DNA of 64,000 bases from Rotaria sp. Silwood1 (lineage: Eukaryota > Rotifera > Eurotatoria > Philodinida > Philodinidae), in assembly GCA_905250075.1 (NCBI GenBank), contig CAJNOP010000108.1, positions 248,001-312,000 of the forward strand, read 5' to 3'. The translations under genes and the position numbers were made by a program. This document shows positions 1-12,028 of the stretch, piece after piece. Within the stretch, counting starts at the first letter, position 1, and every line of letters starts with the position of its first letter. The notes below the pieces were generated by a model. It ran no database searches and was not told the DNA's origin. It saw nothing but the letters and a program-made list of their open reading frames with translations.

Positions 1-111
1 ATGGTATTAAGTACCAAAACAAAAAAGAAACTGAAACTTGTAAATAACCAAAAATACAGAAAAAGCCGTTCGATATTTTTTTTCTATTGTATATAAAATA
101 AAAAGTTTATT

Positions 112-255
112 TACAAGTTGTTCTTGTTCACGAATATTCATTATATCTAATTTATATTGACTTAGATCTATATGGTTACATTCAACAATTTCATCTAATG
201 GTTGACAATCAATTGTTATTATAGTAAAGAATAAAATAATAAAATAATACATCAT
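112..255 (-). CDS. Possible first exon of a secreted protein (partial)
   Basis: An ATG at 255 opens a reading frame that begins with a hydrophobic stretch (YYFIILFFTIITI) ending in DCQ, which looks like a signal peptide with cleavage near residue 18. A hydrophilic segment rich in D, E, N and Q follows. A GTAAAT donor just after the EQEQL codons (from position 111 downward) fits an exon end. The rest of the gene would lie in the first 110 bases or off the left edge. I do not recognise the family. Frame-open sequence continues to position 7, but that part is A/T-rich and looks like intron. It could also be a chance ORF. Confidence 0.35.
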
Positions 256-1030
256 TAGTATCTATGAAATCAATTGTATATGTTCAAATTGAAATGTGTG
301 ATGAAATAACACTTACATGTAGCTGACAGATGTTTTCTAGCTATATGTCTATTTTTGTTATTTTGTGAATGAGATTGTATTCTTTATAACGATGTGTAAA
401 TGACAAACGATCGACAGACATCTATATATAATATAGAGAGAAAAAAGTTTCCGATAAGATTGATTGCCTAAAGCACCATGGATGTGTTTATTCGTATAAT
501 GGATGTAATCGTTAGTCGTGCAATTAAAATGACTGTATGCTGTGCAATATATATCCTAACAAGTTGGATAACGATGTTCGTCTGTTAGTTGCTTTCTTAC
601 AAAAAAAAAAAAGAACAAATAGAAGACCAACAAATTATTATTCAATATATTGCTTTCTAACATCTATTTTATCTGTATTTTTTCAGGGACAACTTATTCA
701 TTTATGTCATAGGCATGTTTATTTAGCAATTATTATAAATATAATCTTGCCATGTGGTAATACCCTTTTTTTGATATATATTTTATTAATTTGCTTTTTT
801 TTTAATTTATAATCATTAACAATAGATGAATCATTTATTCTCTTTTGGCTTTCATGTTGCATGTTTAGAGATCCCAATACACCCTACACCTTTATCATCA
901 ACAACAAAGTACATAAATATGAAGAAAAAGATAGAAACAGTAAAATCGGGGGAAAAAAAGAAACCATAACAACTGCACTGCAGTGCATATTTCATGTACA
1001 AAGATAATAATAGAAAGATATTTGGACTGA
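256..1030. other. Intergenic; one doubtful short ORF
   Basis: This lies between the possible secreted-protein start (-) and the CRACR2A stop (-). On the plus strand an ATG in good context (caccATGg, 478-480) opens about 36 codons of hydrophobic residues. A pyrimidine tract with AG at about 678-686 could start a second hydrophobic exon. No family is recognised and a splice donor is weak, so I do not call a gene. Confidence 0.3.
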
Positions 1031-4000
1031 CTAGCAGCAACCACGCTTTTTCTTCTTTGATGATATATCGACTACATTTTCACCTTTACGTTGTTTATCA
1101 TCTTTTTCTTGCATTAACCTATAATTAAGTATCATATAGAGAATTTAGTACATCATCAAAACAACTCACCGAGCTATTCCTTCCATGATCTCAACAATTG
1201 ATGTGCCTAATCGTGCACTACTTTCAAAAAATAAACATCCATATTCCTATAAAAAAAAGGAATTAAATAACATCACAAAAAAAATATTATTTACATCAGC
1301 TAGTTTTGCTCCGTCTTTATATTTCACCGGTCGTTTTTCATCATCATCACATAAGTCAGTTTTATTGCCAACAAGTGCTACAACACAATCATCTTCAGCT
1401 GATTCCTTTAAAGATAGTCATAAGAAGACTTGTTATATGTTGTAAAAAAAACATACTCTAACACTTGTCATCCATCCTCGAACATTGCGAAATGTTACTT
1501 CAGATGTTACATCATAAACCAAAATAACACCATCAGCTTTACGAAAATATTGTTTTGTTATACTTCGAAATCTATTATTAAATAAATCTAGATCAAATAA
1601 TTACGTTTATAAAAATCAAATCAACCTTTCTTGACCAGCCTACAAAAATAATAATTAAAAAAGAATTAAAATAAAGTCAAATTATTATTTTTTTCTTACA
1701 GTATCCCATAATTGTAATGCGATAATACGACTATCAATATTAATCATTTTAACTTGAAGATCAACACCAATTGTTGCTGAAAATGTATCTTTAAAATTAT
1801 CAGTACAAAATCGTTGAATAAAACTTGTTTTTCCAACACCACTATCGCCTAAAAATAACGCTAAAATTATTTCAAAATCGATTCTTTTTTTTTTTTCTTA
1901 TTATACAAACCGATAAATGCTATTTTAAACATTCGATCAGGTACCGCATTAGGTGCTACATTCTAAAAGAAATAATTCGAAAATAAGAAAAACACAATAG
2001 TATCAATTATATTTACCATTAATTCTGAATGTTGAAAAACTGAATTAGCACCAACTGGTTGTTCACGTGCACCCAATTCTTTTGTTCTAAAAATTAAATG
2101 TTTGAAATAATTTTTTGTACTTTGAAATTAAAATTGAAATTAAAATAAATATAAAAGAATGGATCGCGCCTCATACAGACGAATTAAATCTCGATTTGAT
2201 ATATAATTAATTTTATAACGATGTTTTCTAAAATTGGATATAAGTAATTTATCAAGTTTATCATTCATATCTTCCGATTCGCTACTACCAGAACGTAATT
2301 GACGATATCTAAAATACACAAAGAAAAGAAAAAAATTAAATTTTTATTCTTTAGTTTTTGTCTTGTTTTTTTTAAACAAAATTTTGCTCATCCAACTAAC
2401 TGACCTTCGGGAACATCGTCGATATTGATAATAATTTTTTGTTTTATTGCGTTCTGATTCAGTATCACTACTAGTTGATGTTTCATTTTCACGTCGTTTT
2501 AAATATCTAAATGAATGTAAACGAACGAACAGGGCGAAAAAGTGCCCGTTATATCATCAGAGAATGAGTCAACTAATTAGGGCAATGAAAGGATTCGAAT
2601 TTTAAAATAAAAGAAAATGAAGTAATACCTGGAACGACGTTTTTTATTTCGTGTTGATTCAATGCCATTTTCACTTTCACCATCATTCGTAGAAGCCATT
2701 AGATCATCATCTTCTTCTGGTTCACTACTTCGTCTATTAATAAAAATAAATATATATTATATTCAAAAAAGAAATAATTGAAACATAAGATACCTATGCG
2801 GTGAACTAAAATAATCTGATAGAATAGAACCTTGTTTTCGCATTGGTTTTCTCGACGAATGAGTTGGAGATGGAGTATGGTCTTGTTGCTAAAATATTCA
2901 TATGAATTTTGAAAAATTTTTCCATTTTCTATCACTTAATTTTGAGAAGGCAGTTAGAAAATGATCTTTGCAAATCTATGTACAAAACTTTTTTTGTATT
3001 ATGTCCCGAGAACCTTCCCAACTTAACAACCGTTTTCGAGTCCGAATTCTATGCATCAGGTAGATCCTATTTTAGTATTAAAAATTGCAACAATATCATT
3101 ACCCTTATACATTCCGTACAAAGTTATCACTATTTTACTGAAATCTTAGCTTATAATATGGTATGTACAAAAGGATCAAATGATAACATTTTGCTCATAG
3201 ATAAATCTATTTGTAGCTGAAATGTGTTGAAATATTTCAGCTTAGAAGAATGGTTTATTCAGGAGATATTGAATTCCTTTTTCTAGTCTTTCGTGGAGAA
3301 TGAGCCATGTGTTAGAAATTCAGTATCTCGTAAAGAAACCATTCAAGTTATAAGTAGGCCTATGTATGAGCGAAATATTGTCATTCGATTCTTTCGTACG
3401 TGCCATGCTGTAAACTAAAATTTCATTAAAATATCTATAACTTTGTAGAGACTGCCTGCAGGTTCTGATCCTTTTGGAGCTTCTAATACTACATTTTAGT
3501 CTATCTTATGCTAGAGTAAGAATACATAGTCGGTTACATTGAAACAGACGTGCTTTAAAAAGAATGATTCAGAAAAAACGGTAATATTATATCCCGAAAA
3601 TAGCTCATGGTGTAATCTTATCGATCATTAGCTTTTCAAAAGATAAGTTATTGAAGATAATAATTCATAAATAATTATGTTTCTGTTAAGTGTAGATTTA
3701 TGGCAGCTCACAATCTTATAAATCGATTCTTTTTGAGGACTGAAAGTACCCAATTTTTTTCATGTAAATTAGGTCTAATGATAATATTGATGTAGTAATT
3801 CTATTTAGTAATTGTTCCAATAGTTTAAAAAAAAGAATAGGCCACTATATTCAATTCTCAAAATAAAACATGCTCAGAAAATTTGGAACAGTTACACATC
3901 TAGAACTGATTCGTTTGAACAGTTTAGCTCTTTTGAAAAGAACTGGATGAATAATATCAGTTCAGTTCCTCGATCGCAAACTGTCACAGACTTAGTTGAG

Positions 4001-6249
4001 TCCAAAGAAATTTTCAACTTAAAAGAATGAGCTTTTAGTACATAATAACAATAGAATAAATGGCAAGATCTATCATAAAATTTTAAGAAATAAAATCTGA
4101 CAATTGTTAATTTAAAGAACTATTCTCATAGTTATAAACAGTATATAAAAATGAATTTTCAATTCTTAAGTTAAACATTGAACATAATCAATAGACAATT
4201 TGTCTTTAGAATAAAATTTTTATAATAAATAACTTACGTTAGAACCTTGATTAAGATCACGTTCATCAACCAATCGTTTATTAATAGATCTAAGAAAATT
4301 TCATCATATATTTATAAATTTAACAAAACTCATTTTATTTTTCTTACTTAAGTGAATCAAGCTGTTTAACAAGATTTTCACGCTCAATAGCAATATTTTC
4401 TGTCAAATTCAAAGCTTGTCTAAATAAAAAAAAAAGTCAATAATATTAGGACGATTATTTCTGCTTAACAAATACTTTGCTCGATCTCGTTTTTCTTTTT
4501 TTGTTTGGTTTTGTAATTGAGATATATAATTTTTCGACTCTTCTAGACTCTTTGTTAATTCTTGTAATTGTTCTTCCAGTTGAACTTTTTCCTTAAAAAA
4601 AAAAAAAGGAAAATTATTAATTTATAAATTATACAATATAATCTAAAAATGCTTCTCCCCCCCGTCTCATCCTTTTGTGACTAAAACTCTATATTTTTTT
4701 TGTAACCATTGTATCATCTGAAATAGTATTTATCTATTGAGTATATTTTGAGACTCAAAAATTGTCTTTGAACGTTAAAACATTCGAAAAGAAATCACAC
4801 TGTGCATTGTTTCGCGTTTTTCTCACACCGAATTTTTCATGAAAAAAACAGTGCAGAAATGCTTTCGTTTCTCCGACCTAGTACGTCCAATGGAGCTGAA
4901 ACTTTGTTCACATATACTATACACTGCTTGAGATGGATATTTTTTTATTTCAAAAAATATTGTTCTGTTAATTTTTGGTAGCTTTTACAAAACAAGTTCC
5001 ATTCAAAAAGAAACATACATTTTTTTAGAGTAGCTTCGATATTTTGGCTTTTTTTCTTCGAAGGACAAAAAATAACGAGATATCCACTTCAAAACATGTC
5101 TAGTACATCAAAAAAAAACTAACTTTCAGTTCGATCGAATATAGCATCTGGGAGAAACAGGATTATTATGATTACAGTATCTCATAAAAGACAGCATCCG
5201 AAAAGTTTGAGTCGATGGTAACTTCTGTTTTCTATTCGCCAAGAATTATCTGCTCTGAAAGTTTCAAATTTTTCTAATGAGCTGTTTTTCAGAAACCGTA
5301 GAAAGGGGGGGGGGGGTACTCCTAAAAGAAAATAAAAAATCAATCACCTTTTGTAATCGTTCATTTTCACTTTTTGTTTCTGATTCATTTAAATTTAATC
5401 GAAGTAATTTCATTTCTAAGTCACTTTGTTTTTTTGTTAGTTCAGATAATTGTTGTTCTTTTAAACGTAATTCACGATCCATTTGTTCTCGAAGTTCACG
5501 TTCCTTTAATTTTTCCTATTAGAAAACAAAAATAAAAACGAACATATTTCTTAAAAACATAGAAAATATCTACTTGTGCAAGAACTTTAGCTTTTTCAGC
5601 TTTTATTTGTTGTTCCATTTCATCATATAATTTTTTTATTTCAGATTCATGTACAGATGATTTACTGTGTAAAGCAGCTTCAATACTTCTATGATCTAAT
5701 TTTGAACGTCGAATTTCCTGTGTAATTTTACCAATAAATTGTTCAAATTGTCGTAATAAAACTGGATCATTTTCACGTAGTTTCATCCATAAACCCATTA
5801 TTGTTTCTTCATCATCATATAAATCTTTAGCTCCTAATGCTTCTAATGTATCATGAAATAATTGTTGTTCTTCTTTATCATTTGGATTATGTTCAATCAT
5901 TTCTTGTTCATTTGCATTTCCATCATCAATTTGATCACCAAGAAACATTCCAAAACCAGCTAAAACAAAGAAAAAAAAGCATATGAAATAAAAATAAATA
6001 AATAAATAATATTTTACATGTAAATTCCTCTAATGTAAGATAACCATTATGATCAATATCTAATGAATCAAAAACATCTTCAAGTTGTTCAGGTTCAACA
6101 CCAAGTTCATCACGTAAACGTTGCATATCTTTTTTTATAATAAAACCTTTTTGTTCTGTATCACATAAATTAAATAATTCTTCAGCTTTTGCTGCTATTA
6201 GCTGTTGCATATTGCCAGTTATTTCTGTCGATGGTTCAATGTCAGTCAT
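1031..6249 (-). CDS. CRACR2A: CRACR2A/EFCAB4B-like large Rab GTPase with EF-hands
   Basis: Complete 18-exon gene, 711 residues (human long isoform is about 731). Exons, 5' to 3' on the minus strand: 6249-6018, 5959-5574, 5515-5348, 4591-4476, 4419-4348, 4289-4238, 2888-2794, 2733-2629, 2506-2405, 2308-2177, 2086-2017, 1962-1911, 1848-1700, 1639-1626, 1571-1457, 1405-1295, 1246-1170, 1118-1031. The N-terminus holds two EF-hands: one degenerate (CDTEQKGFI) and one canonical ([12 protein letters not shown]). A coiled coil (about 180-340) and a Ser/Arg/Glu-rich linker follow, then a Rab domain with GDSGVGKT (about 527-534), WDTAGQE, NKTD and SSA motifs. The protein ends in GCC, a geranylgeranylation signal. 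Human CRACR2A regulates store-operated Ca2+ entry and vesicle traffic. Spacing and motifs make orthology to CRACR2A more likely than to RASEF/Rab45 or Rab44. Confidence 0.93.
1626..1639 (-). other. CRACR2A: 14-nt micro-exon in the Rab domain
   Basis: The upstream exon ends in WDT followed by gtaag, and the downstream exon starts at FRSIT. Only a 14-nt exon (gctggtcaagaaag) between tttttgtag and gttga restores the invariant AGQER switch-II sequence in frame. The flanking introns are about 60 and 54 bp. Confidence 0.85.
2889..4237. repeat. Long CRACR2A intron with a fold-back element
   Basis: This 1,349-bp intron sits among neighbours of 45-120 bp. Bases about 3090-3275 and about 3327-3515 form a diverged inverted repeat. 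For example, acaaagttatcactatttta at about 3118 matches the complement of the segment near 3430-3450, and gaatggtttattcagg near 3249 matches the complement of the segment near 3335-3352. The open frame over 2909-3220 lies in the left arm and is not a gene. Exact ends and target duplication are not resolved. Confidence 0.65.
4592..5347. other. Long CRACR2A intron, content unassigned
   Basis: This 756-bp intron lies between the fourth and third coding exons. It carries a C-run near 4658-4665 and a 12-base G-run at 5305-5316 toward its two ends. No clear inverted arms or coding remnants were found. Confidence 0.6.
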
Positions 6250-8865
6250 GATTGATTTTATTTATTTTATGTACAAAAATTGATAATATCTACATGAAAA
6301 AACAAGAAATATATATATGGTTATACATTTTAAGGAGCACAAATATTCGCTTATTTCTCTCTTTTGTCACACTATGTGTTTAATGTGCTAAACAGCTGTT
6401 GCTCGTGCATAGTCCTTGTCGTATTGTATTCTCCACCTACAAGTCCTATTTTTCACATGATTCAAAGCGAACAAGTTCTTTTGTCAGTTTTTTTTCTTCA
6501 TCTTATTTTTCGAATCCTACCTGTGAATATGCTTTGGGATCTCTTGTTAATTGTTTAAATAAAAGAAGAATATTTCGTTAAATTGTTAAAGGTTTTGCGA
6601 TATTCCGAAATTAGATACCACGATAAAAAAAAGGATTGGAAAGAAAAGGGACGAAAAACTAGTCTCGAAGATTGACTAAATAGGCGTAATGAATATATAT
6701 ATATATATATAGATATTTTTCTGCCATTTTTCATCTATATTTTTTTGTTTGTTCTTTCTATTCATTTTGTTATTTAATTTTTTTCTTCAAGCTAAATCGA
6801 TTTGTGCACGAAAATAAAAAAGAGAAGGAAGAAACGAATTAATGAAGAATCTTAACAATAACAACAGCTGGTGTCGCGACATTATCTTGGTGAAATAAAT
6901 TGGCATTAGATGTTTCGTTCTACATAGACGTCATCAATAATGTTTTTTCTTTATTTTCGACAATTAATAGGAGAGAATATTTTTTGTTACATTTACTAAA
7001 GCACTAAAGTAATAAATGCATTTAAATAGTTTTTAATTTAAATCCAATCTTTTAGTTATCGTATAGATATTATTTAAGAGAAGTCGATGAACATAATCGA
7101 TTGAATATTAAACAGATATAAAATAAAATCATTCATATGATCTAAAATTTTATTTAGAAAATTCATAAAACTTTTTTCAAATCAATTGTCTGATGATAAT
7201 TGCAAGATGATTGAAGAAATGGAATTATATTCATTGAGATTCAAAATGCCATTTTACAAGGACAGACAAACATGTTGGAAGAGAACAGAATTAGTATGAA
7301 AATTGAATGAATTCTATGTAAAAATCGGAAGTACGGAACAAGACTTATTAATTTTCCTCTATTATGCACATATTGAACATCATTCATGTTCTCTTGTTTA
7401 TTCACCTTAATGCAATTTTTTTTATAGAATATGACTAATCATTTATGACTCACTAAAAGAGAATATTTCTTATGTTTTGAACGCTGATATGCATAGCGAA
7501 ATTTATATCACATAGAAAAGATGTTTTAGTTATATGAATTAAGTTATTGTGAAAACTACTGTTATACACGTATATGTGTCAGGCAAAGTCGAGATTTAGG
7601 CATAGTTAAACACAAATTTTTTCAAAGATTTAAAAACAAAAGAAAATCGGAAAGATACGAATAAAGTATAAATTGTTATTTTATGTATAAATAATGATAC
7701 ATTGACTATAGTCATTTTTTTTATTAATAGAATACATATTTCAACAATATTTTGTTTTATTTTCTAGACATAGGAATACTGAATGATTGACGAAGGTTTT
7801 TTGAAAAAATTTTCTTGTTTTTTTAAGTCTTTATTTACAAGAATAGCAGATTGATGTGGGCGTTTTTTTGAAAACAATGACACATTGCACCACATGTAAG
7901 TCTCATCATTATGATGTTAAAGCATAAGGAATAATTGTAAGCACCAATGAAATAACACGTTAAATTTATTGTCTAAATGGTAGTATATTCGATGGTATAT
8001 GATACATAATTATTTTTTGATAAATTTTGGATCGGATCTTTTGAAAATGCACTAATTTACTTTTTATTTCTGTTTGTTTTATTGTTCAGATTATTATTAT
8101 CAAAATGAAATAAGTAATTTGTAAATTAAGAAAGAAATTGTTGCGTTGTTAACTTAATTAACCATCATATTTATTCGGTTTCAATGCGACATTATTGTTT
8201 TGATATTCTATTTATCTGAATAAAAAATCTCAAGAGAATTATAGAATATAATAAGCTATATCGTAGACAACTTTCTTGTAACAGATGAAATTTCAACTTT
8301 TGTGCTCAGAAACGGTTTTTTATTGCTCAAAAATGATTATTCATATGTATCACATAAGAAATCATCTTTAAGAAAAACGAATACATTTTAGTAAATATAT
8401 TTTCGTATTTATTTTTAAACTGATAAATAAAAATTATTAAATGATAACATTTCATTTTACGAAAAAAAAACTTTTTTTTAGATATCCCAGAAAAGTTTTT
8501 ATTTGTATATTTTCAACAATAACATTATGAAATTGAATACATGAAATTATCAACGACAAAATTGTTCTTCTTAATAATCTCTTTCAGCCATTCGAATACC
8601 ATATGATGAACATTAAAATAGTGCAGATAGTGTTAGAAGTCTATATGAAAATACTTCCATATAATTTTGAACTACATGATTCACAACATTGAACTAAATT
8701 AGAGCCGAACAATTTTATAGTGTTTGTAAAACATGCATATCATATCTATATCATATTTTGGTAAATCATCAATTTTTTCTTTTGATGAACATATATTTTG
8801 ATAGAACTCATCTTATACATGACCACGAAGTGCAGAACTCTGTATATCAGCACAAAATCTGTTTC
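6250..8865. other. CRACR2A 5' flank and gene-free AT-rich sequence
   Basis: This holds the presumed promoter and 5' UTR of the CRACR2A-like gene and about 2.3 kb of AT-rich sequence with a short (TA)n tract near 6694-6710. No coding, RNA or repeat structure could be supported. Confidence 0.5.
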
Positions 8866-8869
8866 GAAA

Positions 8870-9560
8870 TTTCAGATATTTGATTTGGTAAGATAAAAAA
8901 ATCTGACTTGGTATCGTAAAAATTTATCGATCATAAATTTAGTACCAATTCGACGACATTGAACTTCTGACGGAACTGGTGAAATATTAGATTCAGTATA
9001 AACTGGAAAAACATTAATAACTGTATGATTTCACGTTTCAGCTAAAATTCGTTCGACGTTGTGAAAATTTAATTGTTTTAAATCAACATTTATTGTTAAA
9101 CTTCAGTCATTTCAATGTAAACCAAAATAATCATGTAGTAAAATATGACCAGCTAAATCATGAAATTATAGTAGTACATGACATTCAACAACATTATCAA
9201 TGCTGATTGACTAAGACTAAAAAAATGTTAAATATGAATTTATTATTTTTAATAAAAGACAAAAAAGTAAAAACTTATGTGTGTTTAAGAGCAAAACATG
9301 AATCTAAATTATATTTTTGAGATTTTTTCATACTATCAACATGTGTTTTTCGAAAACGTCCATTTTCATCTACAACCATAATCAACAACAACCCTAACAA
9401 TTCGTTTAATTTGTGCTGTATCATCATGTGCAAGTGCAACATATTCAAATTGTTTTTAGTTAACAAGGCAATCAACATTTGACGCATGACATTCATCATT
9501 TGATTGATCATGTTTCGCTGAAAGTACTGCAACAAAAATATTGGACCTGAATAATAGATG
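8870..9560 (-). pseudogene. Decayed protein-coding gene, family unknown
   Basis: Read on the minus strand from about 9545, coding-like peptide SNIFVAVLSAKHDQSNDECH is interrupted by TAA and TGA and shifts frame near 9350. A 57-nt intron-like stretch (gttttt...tttttag, about 9219-9276) follows. A second long segment (about 9218-8880) includes HDLAGHILLHDYFGLH, LKQLNFHNVERILAET and VQCRRIGTKFMIDKF, broken by one TAA and three TGA codons. Several TGA codons sit where Trp would fit. The preserved intron-like piece argues for a decayed genomic gene, not a processed copy. I could not identify the family. Confidence 0.6.
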
Positions 9561-9901
9561 TTGTTATATTGTCTTCATATAAAAGACAGAATGCATAAAC
9601 ATTTGATGTAAGTTTATAATGTGCTACAATAGTTTCAAATGTGATCACGTGAATGTATAAGATAATCCAAATTCTGCAATATATATCCCATGTCATATAG
9701 AACGGTCCGTAAACGGCCTGAAACGACCCAAAAACGGTGAAACACGACTGCCGTTACGACGATCGTTTATGTGGTACCGTAAAACGAAGAAATACGGCGA
9801 AAAACGATATCCGTTACGATGGTCGTTCACGCATCAGCGGAAACAGCTGCCGTTACGACCATCCTTTTTTGCCGTTTTACACTTCTTTTTATCGTGTCAA
9901 C
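9561..9901. other. CG-rich degenerate repeat stretch beside the hAT element
   Basis: Bases about 9702-9880 repeat variants of CCGTTACGA and AAACGGC in both orientations (for example ccgttacgacgatcgttta, ccgttacgatggtcgttcac, ccgttacgaccatcc). CpG content here is far above the surroundings. It may be part of a mobile element or a minisatellite. Confidence 0.5.
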
Positions 9902-11696
9902 CAGAGATGAGCGAGTCAGCAAAAAAGTCGCACCGCCGATAAAGTTCCGCACCGTCACCGCCCCGCCTGTTTAGCATTGAAACCGCCACCGCCCCGCCCC
10001 GCCCCGTCAAAAATATGTTTTAAAAAACTATTTATTGACAAATTTTTCATTAAATTTTCATAATGGCTATTTCATTTCATGAGATGAAGAGGCATATTTT
10101 AAATGCATAAACATCGTTCCGAAATAGGAAAAAATAAATATATGAAAATGAAAGGCAATTATAATACAGTCACTCATTTTGTGGAACTCACGTATATTTT
10201 CGAATAAAATAGTGATTGTAAGTTTTAAGTTCGAGGTTTGGCGGCTCTCTCCCTTTCCCCACTCCATTACAGACACTCCACTCAGGGTTGCCAGATCTTT
10301 CGATACGGCAGGAAAAATTGCGATTTTTTAAAAGTTTCTCCAACGACTTTTCGACGTTCCGATTTTTCCGATTTTAACATATTTTTCCGATCGCCTTCAG
10401 ATTTCCTAATTTTTCTCCGGTTTTCGAAGTCTTATTTGGGAATTCAAGTTCTTAGGACATTCTAGAATAGTTTAACCATGACACGACACCACACATATAT
10501 AGCGATCTATTTCACCATAGTTATCGGGTAGTGAAGCGTCATGAACTCAACAAACCACACTGCAGTGATTTGAAAGCATATCCTCCAATAAAACTATGAT
10601 GTTTTACAGACAATTAAGATCCAGCTTTCTATCACGATGAACTAACTTTCTCTGTTCGTTTACTATAGTGTTAATTAAGAATATTTTCGTTTCTGAGCTT
10701 TTTTTGTTTCATCACAGATATCATAAAACTAATCATAATCGTATGGGTACTAATTTAGCTGTTGCAGAATTGAAAATCGGAATGAGTTCTGTTTATACTT
10801 GTGGACATTTTTATGAATATCTGTTACCTCAACCTGATATTTTGAATAGTATTCGAGCTAATAAAAAAGTATGAACAAAAACGAACATTATACAGAATAA
10901 GTCGTAGTTTTGTTTTGCATAAGTTTTGTGAAATGCATGTGTGTGTATGAATTTACAATACTGATTCTATTGTTTCGTCAAGTTGGTTATAGCATTTTTG
11001 ATAAAAATAATGTGATCCTGTTCAAATTACTTATGTAGATTTCTCAATCATGAGTAAATTGTGTAATCGATATTTTCTTTAATTCTTTATGAAATATCAT
11101 TTCTGATATTGCTTCGAAAAGATGAACAGAAGCAAGATAAAGGATATTGAAGCTATCGAAAATATATAGACTAGTTATTTAAGCATGGAAAAATACTTTC
11201 TGATTTTCTTCCGATTTCGAGAACAAAAATTCCGACTTTCCCAATTTTTAGAAAAATTTTTCTGATTTTTTAATTTTCGATCTGGTAACCCTGACCCCCA
11301 CCATTACAGACCTCAGCAGCGCATAAAAGGCTCTAGTTTTTATATAATATATCAATGATTTCATACGTATTCGGAAAAAAGGTATTTTACAATTTAAAAA
11401 TAAGGCATCAGGACAGAAAATTAAAAAAATATATGTGAGGTCCACATTTTAGCTCCTCTGGAGCTGCGCTAACAAGTCTTTTTTTACTGATTAGTTTTGT
11501 GAAAAGATTTTAAAATTTTAAAAAGATGTCTCTAAAGGTCTGAGTATATTTAAAAAATCAAGGTTATACAAAGGCGGGGAAACCGCGAAATTTCGTCATG
11601 CACCGTCACCACTCCGCCCCGTCAAGTTTTAGCACCGCCCCGCCGGCGGGGCGGGGCGGGACGGGGCGGTTTTACACCGCGGCTCGCTCATCTCTG
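9902..11696. mobile_element. hAT-like non-autonomous element with CG-rich ends
   Basis: The left end CAGAGATGAGCGAG (9902) is inverted at the right end as CTCGCTCATCTCTG (ending 11696). Next to each terminus lie GC-rich stretches built on CACCGCCCCGCCCC, in opposite orientation at the two ends. CAGAGATG termini are typical of hAT elements. I see no transposase. Flanking 8-mers (gtgtcaac, ttctggac) do not match, so the target duplication is decayed or the ends are slightly off. A second element is nested inside. Confidence 0.7.
10283..11293. mobile_element. Second hAT-like element nested in the first
   Basis: The left terminus CAGGGTTGCCAGATC (10283) and right terminus GATCTGGTAACCCTG (ending 11293) are inverted with one mismatch, and subterminal T-rich (tttttccgatt) sequence is also inverted. 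An 11-bp direct repeat, ccattacagac, flanks the element at 10264-10274 and 11301-11311, 7-8 bases outside the TIRs. Inside, an AG-preceded open stretch (about 10720-10874, with NRMGTNLAVAELKIGMSS) looks like a captured or unrelated exon fragment. No transposase is visible. Confidence 0.7.
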
Positions 11697-11928
11697 TTCT
11701 GGACATCAACAAGATGATTATTTTCAGATCATCGATTTGTTGAAGTGTGAGTGTGGGTTCAATCGAGGAGAAAAATTACATCCACACATTCACACTCTTA
11801 TTTAATAAAACGTTTTAGAAATTTTAATTATTTGCATAACTCGAACAAGAAAAAAAATCATCTAAAACTGGTTCTAATGCTGCCAAAGCTAAATAAAGAA
11901 TTTTAACGATAATTTCTTTTTCTCGAAA

Positions 11929-12028
11929 NNNNNNNNNNNNNNNNNNNNNNNNNNNNNNNNNNNNNNNNNNNNNNNNNNNNNNNNNNNNNNNNNNNNNNNN
12001 NNNNNNNNNNNNNNNNNNNNNNNNNNNN
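11929..12028. other. Assembly gap (100 N)
   Basis: Exactly 100 N bases, a standard scaffold-gap length. The true size is unknown. Confidence 0.99.

Noticed and set aside
2909..3220. 103-codon ORF on the plus strand
   Set aside because: It lies inside a CRACR2A intron and its 3' half falls in the left arm of a fold-back repeat.
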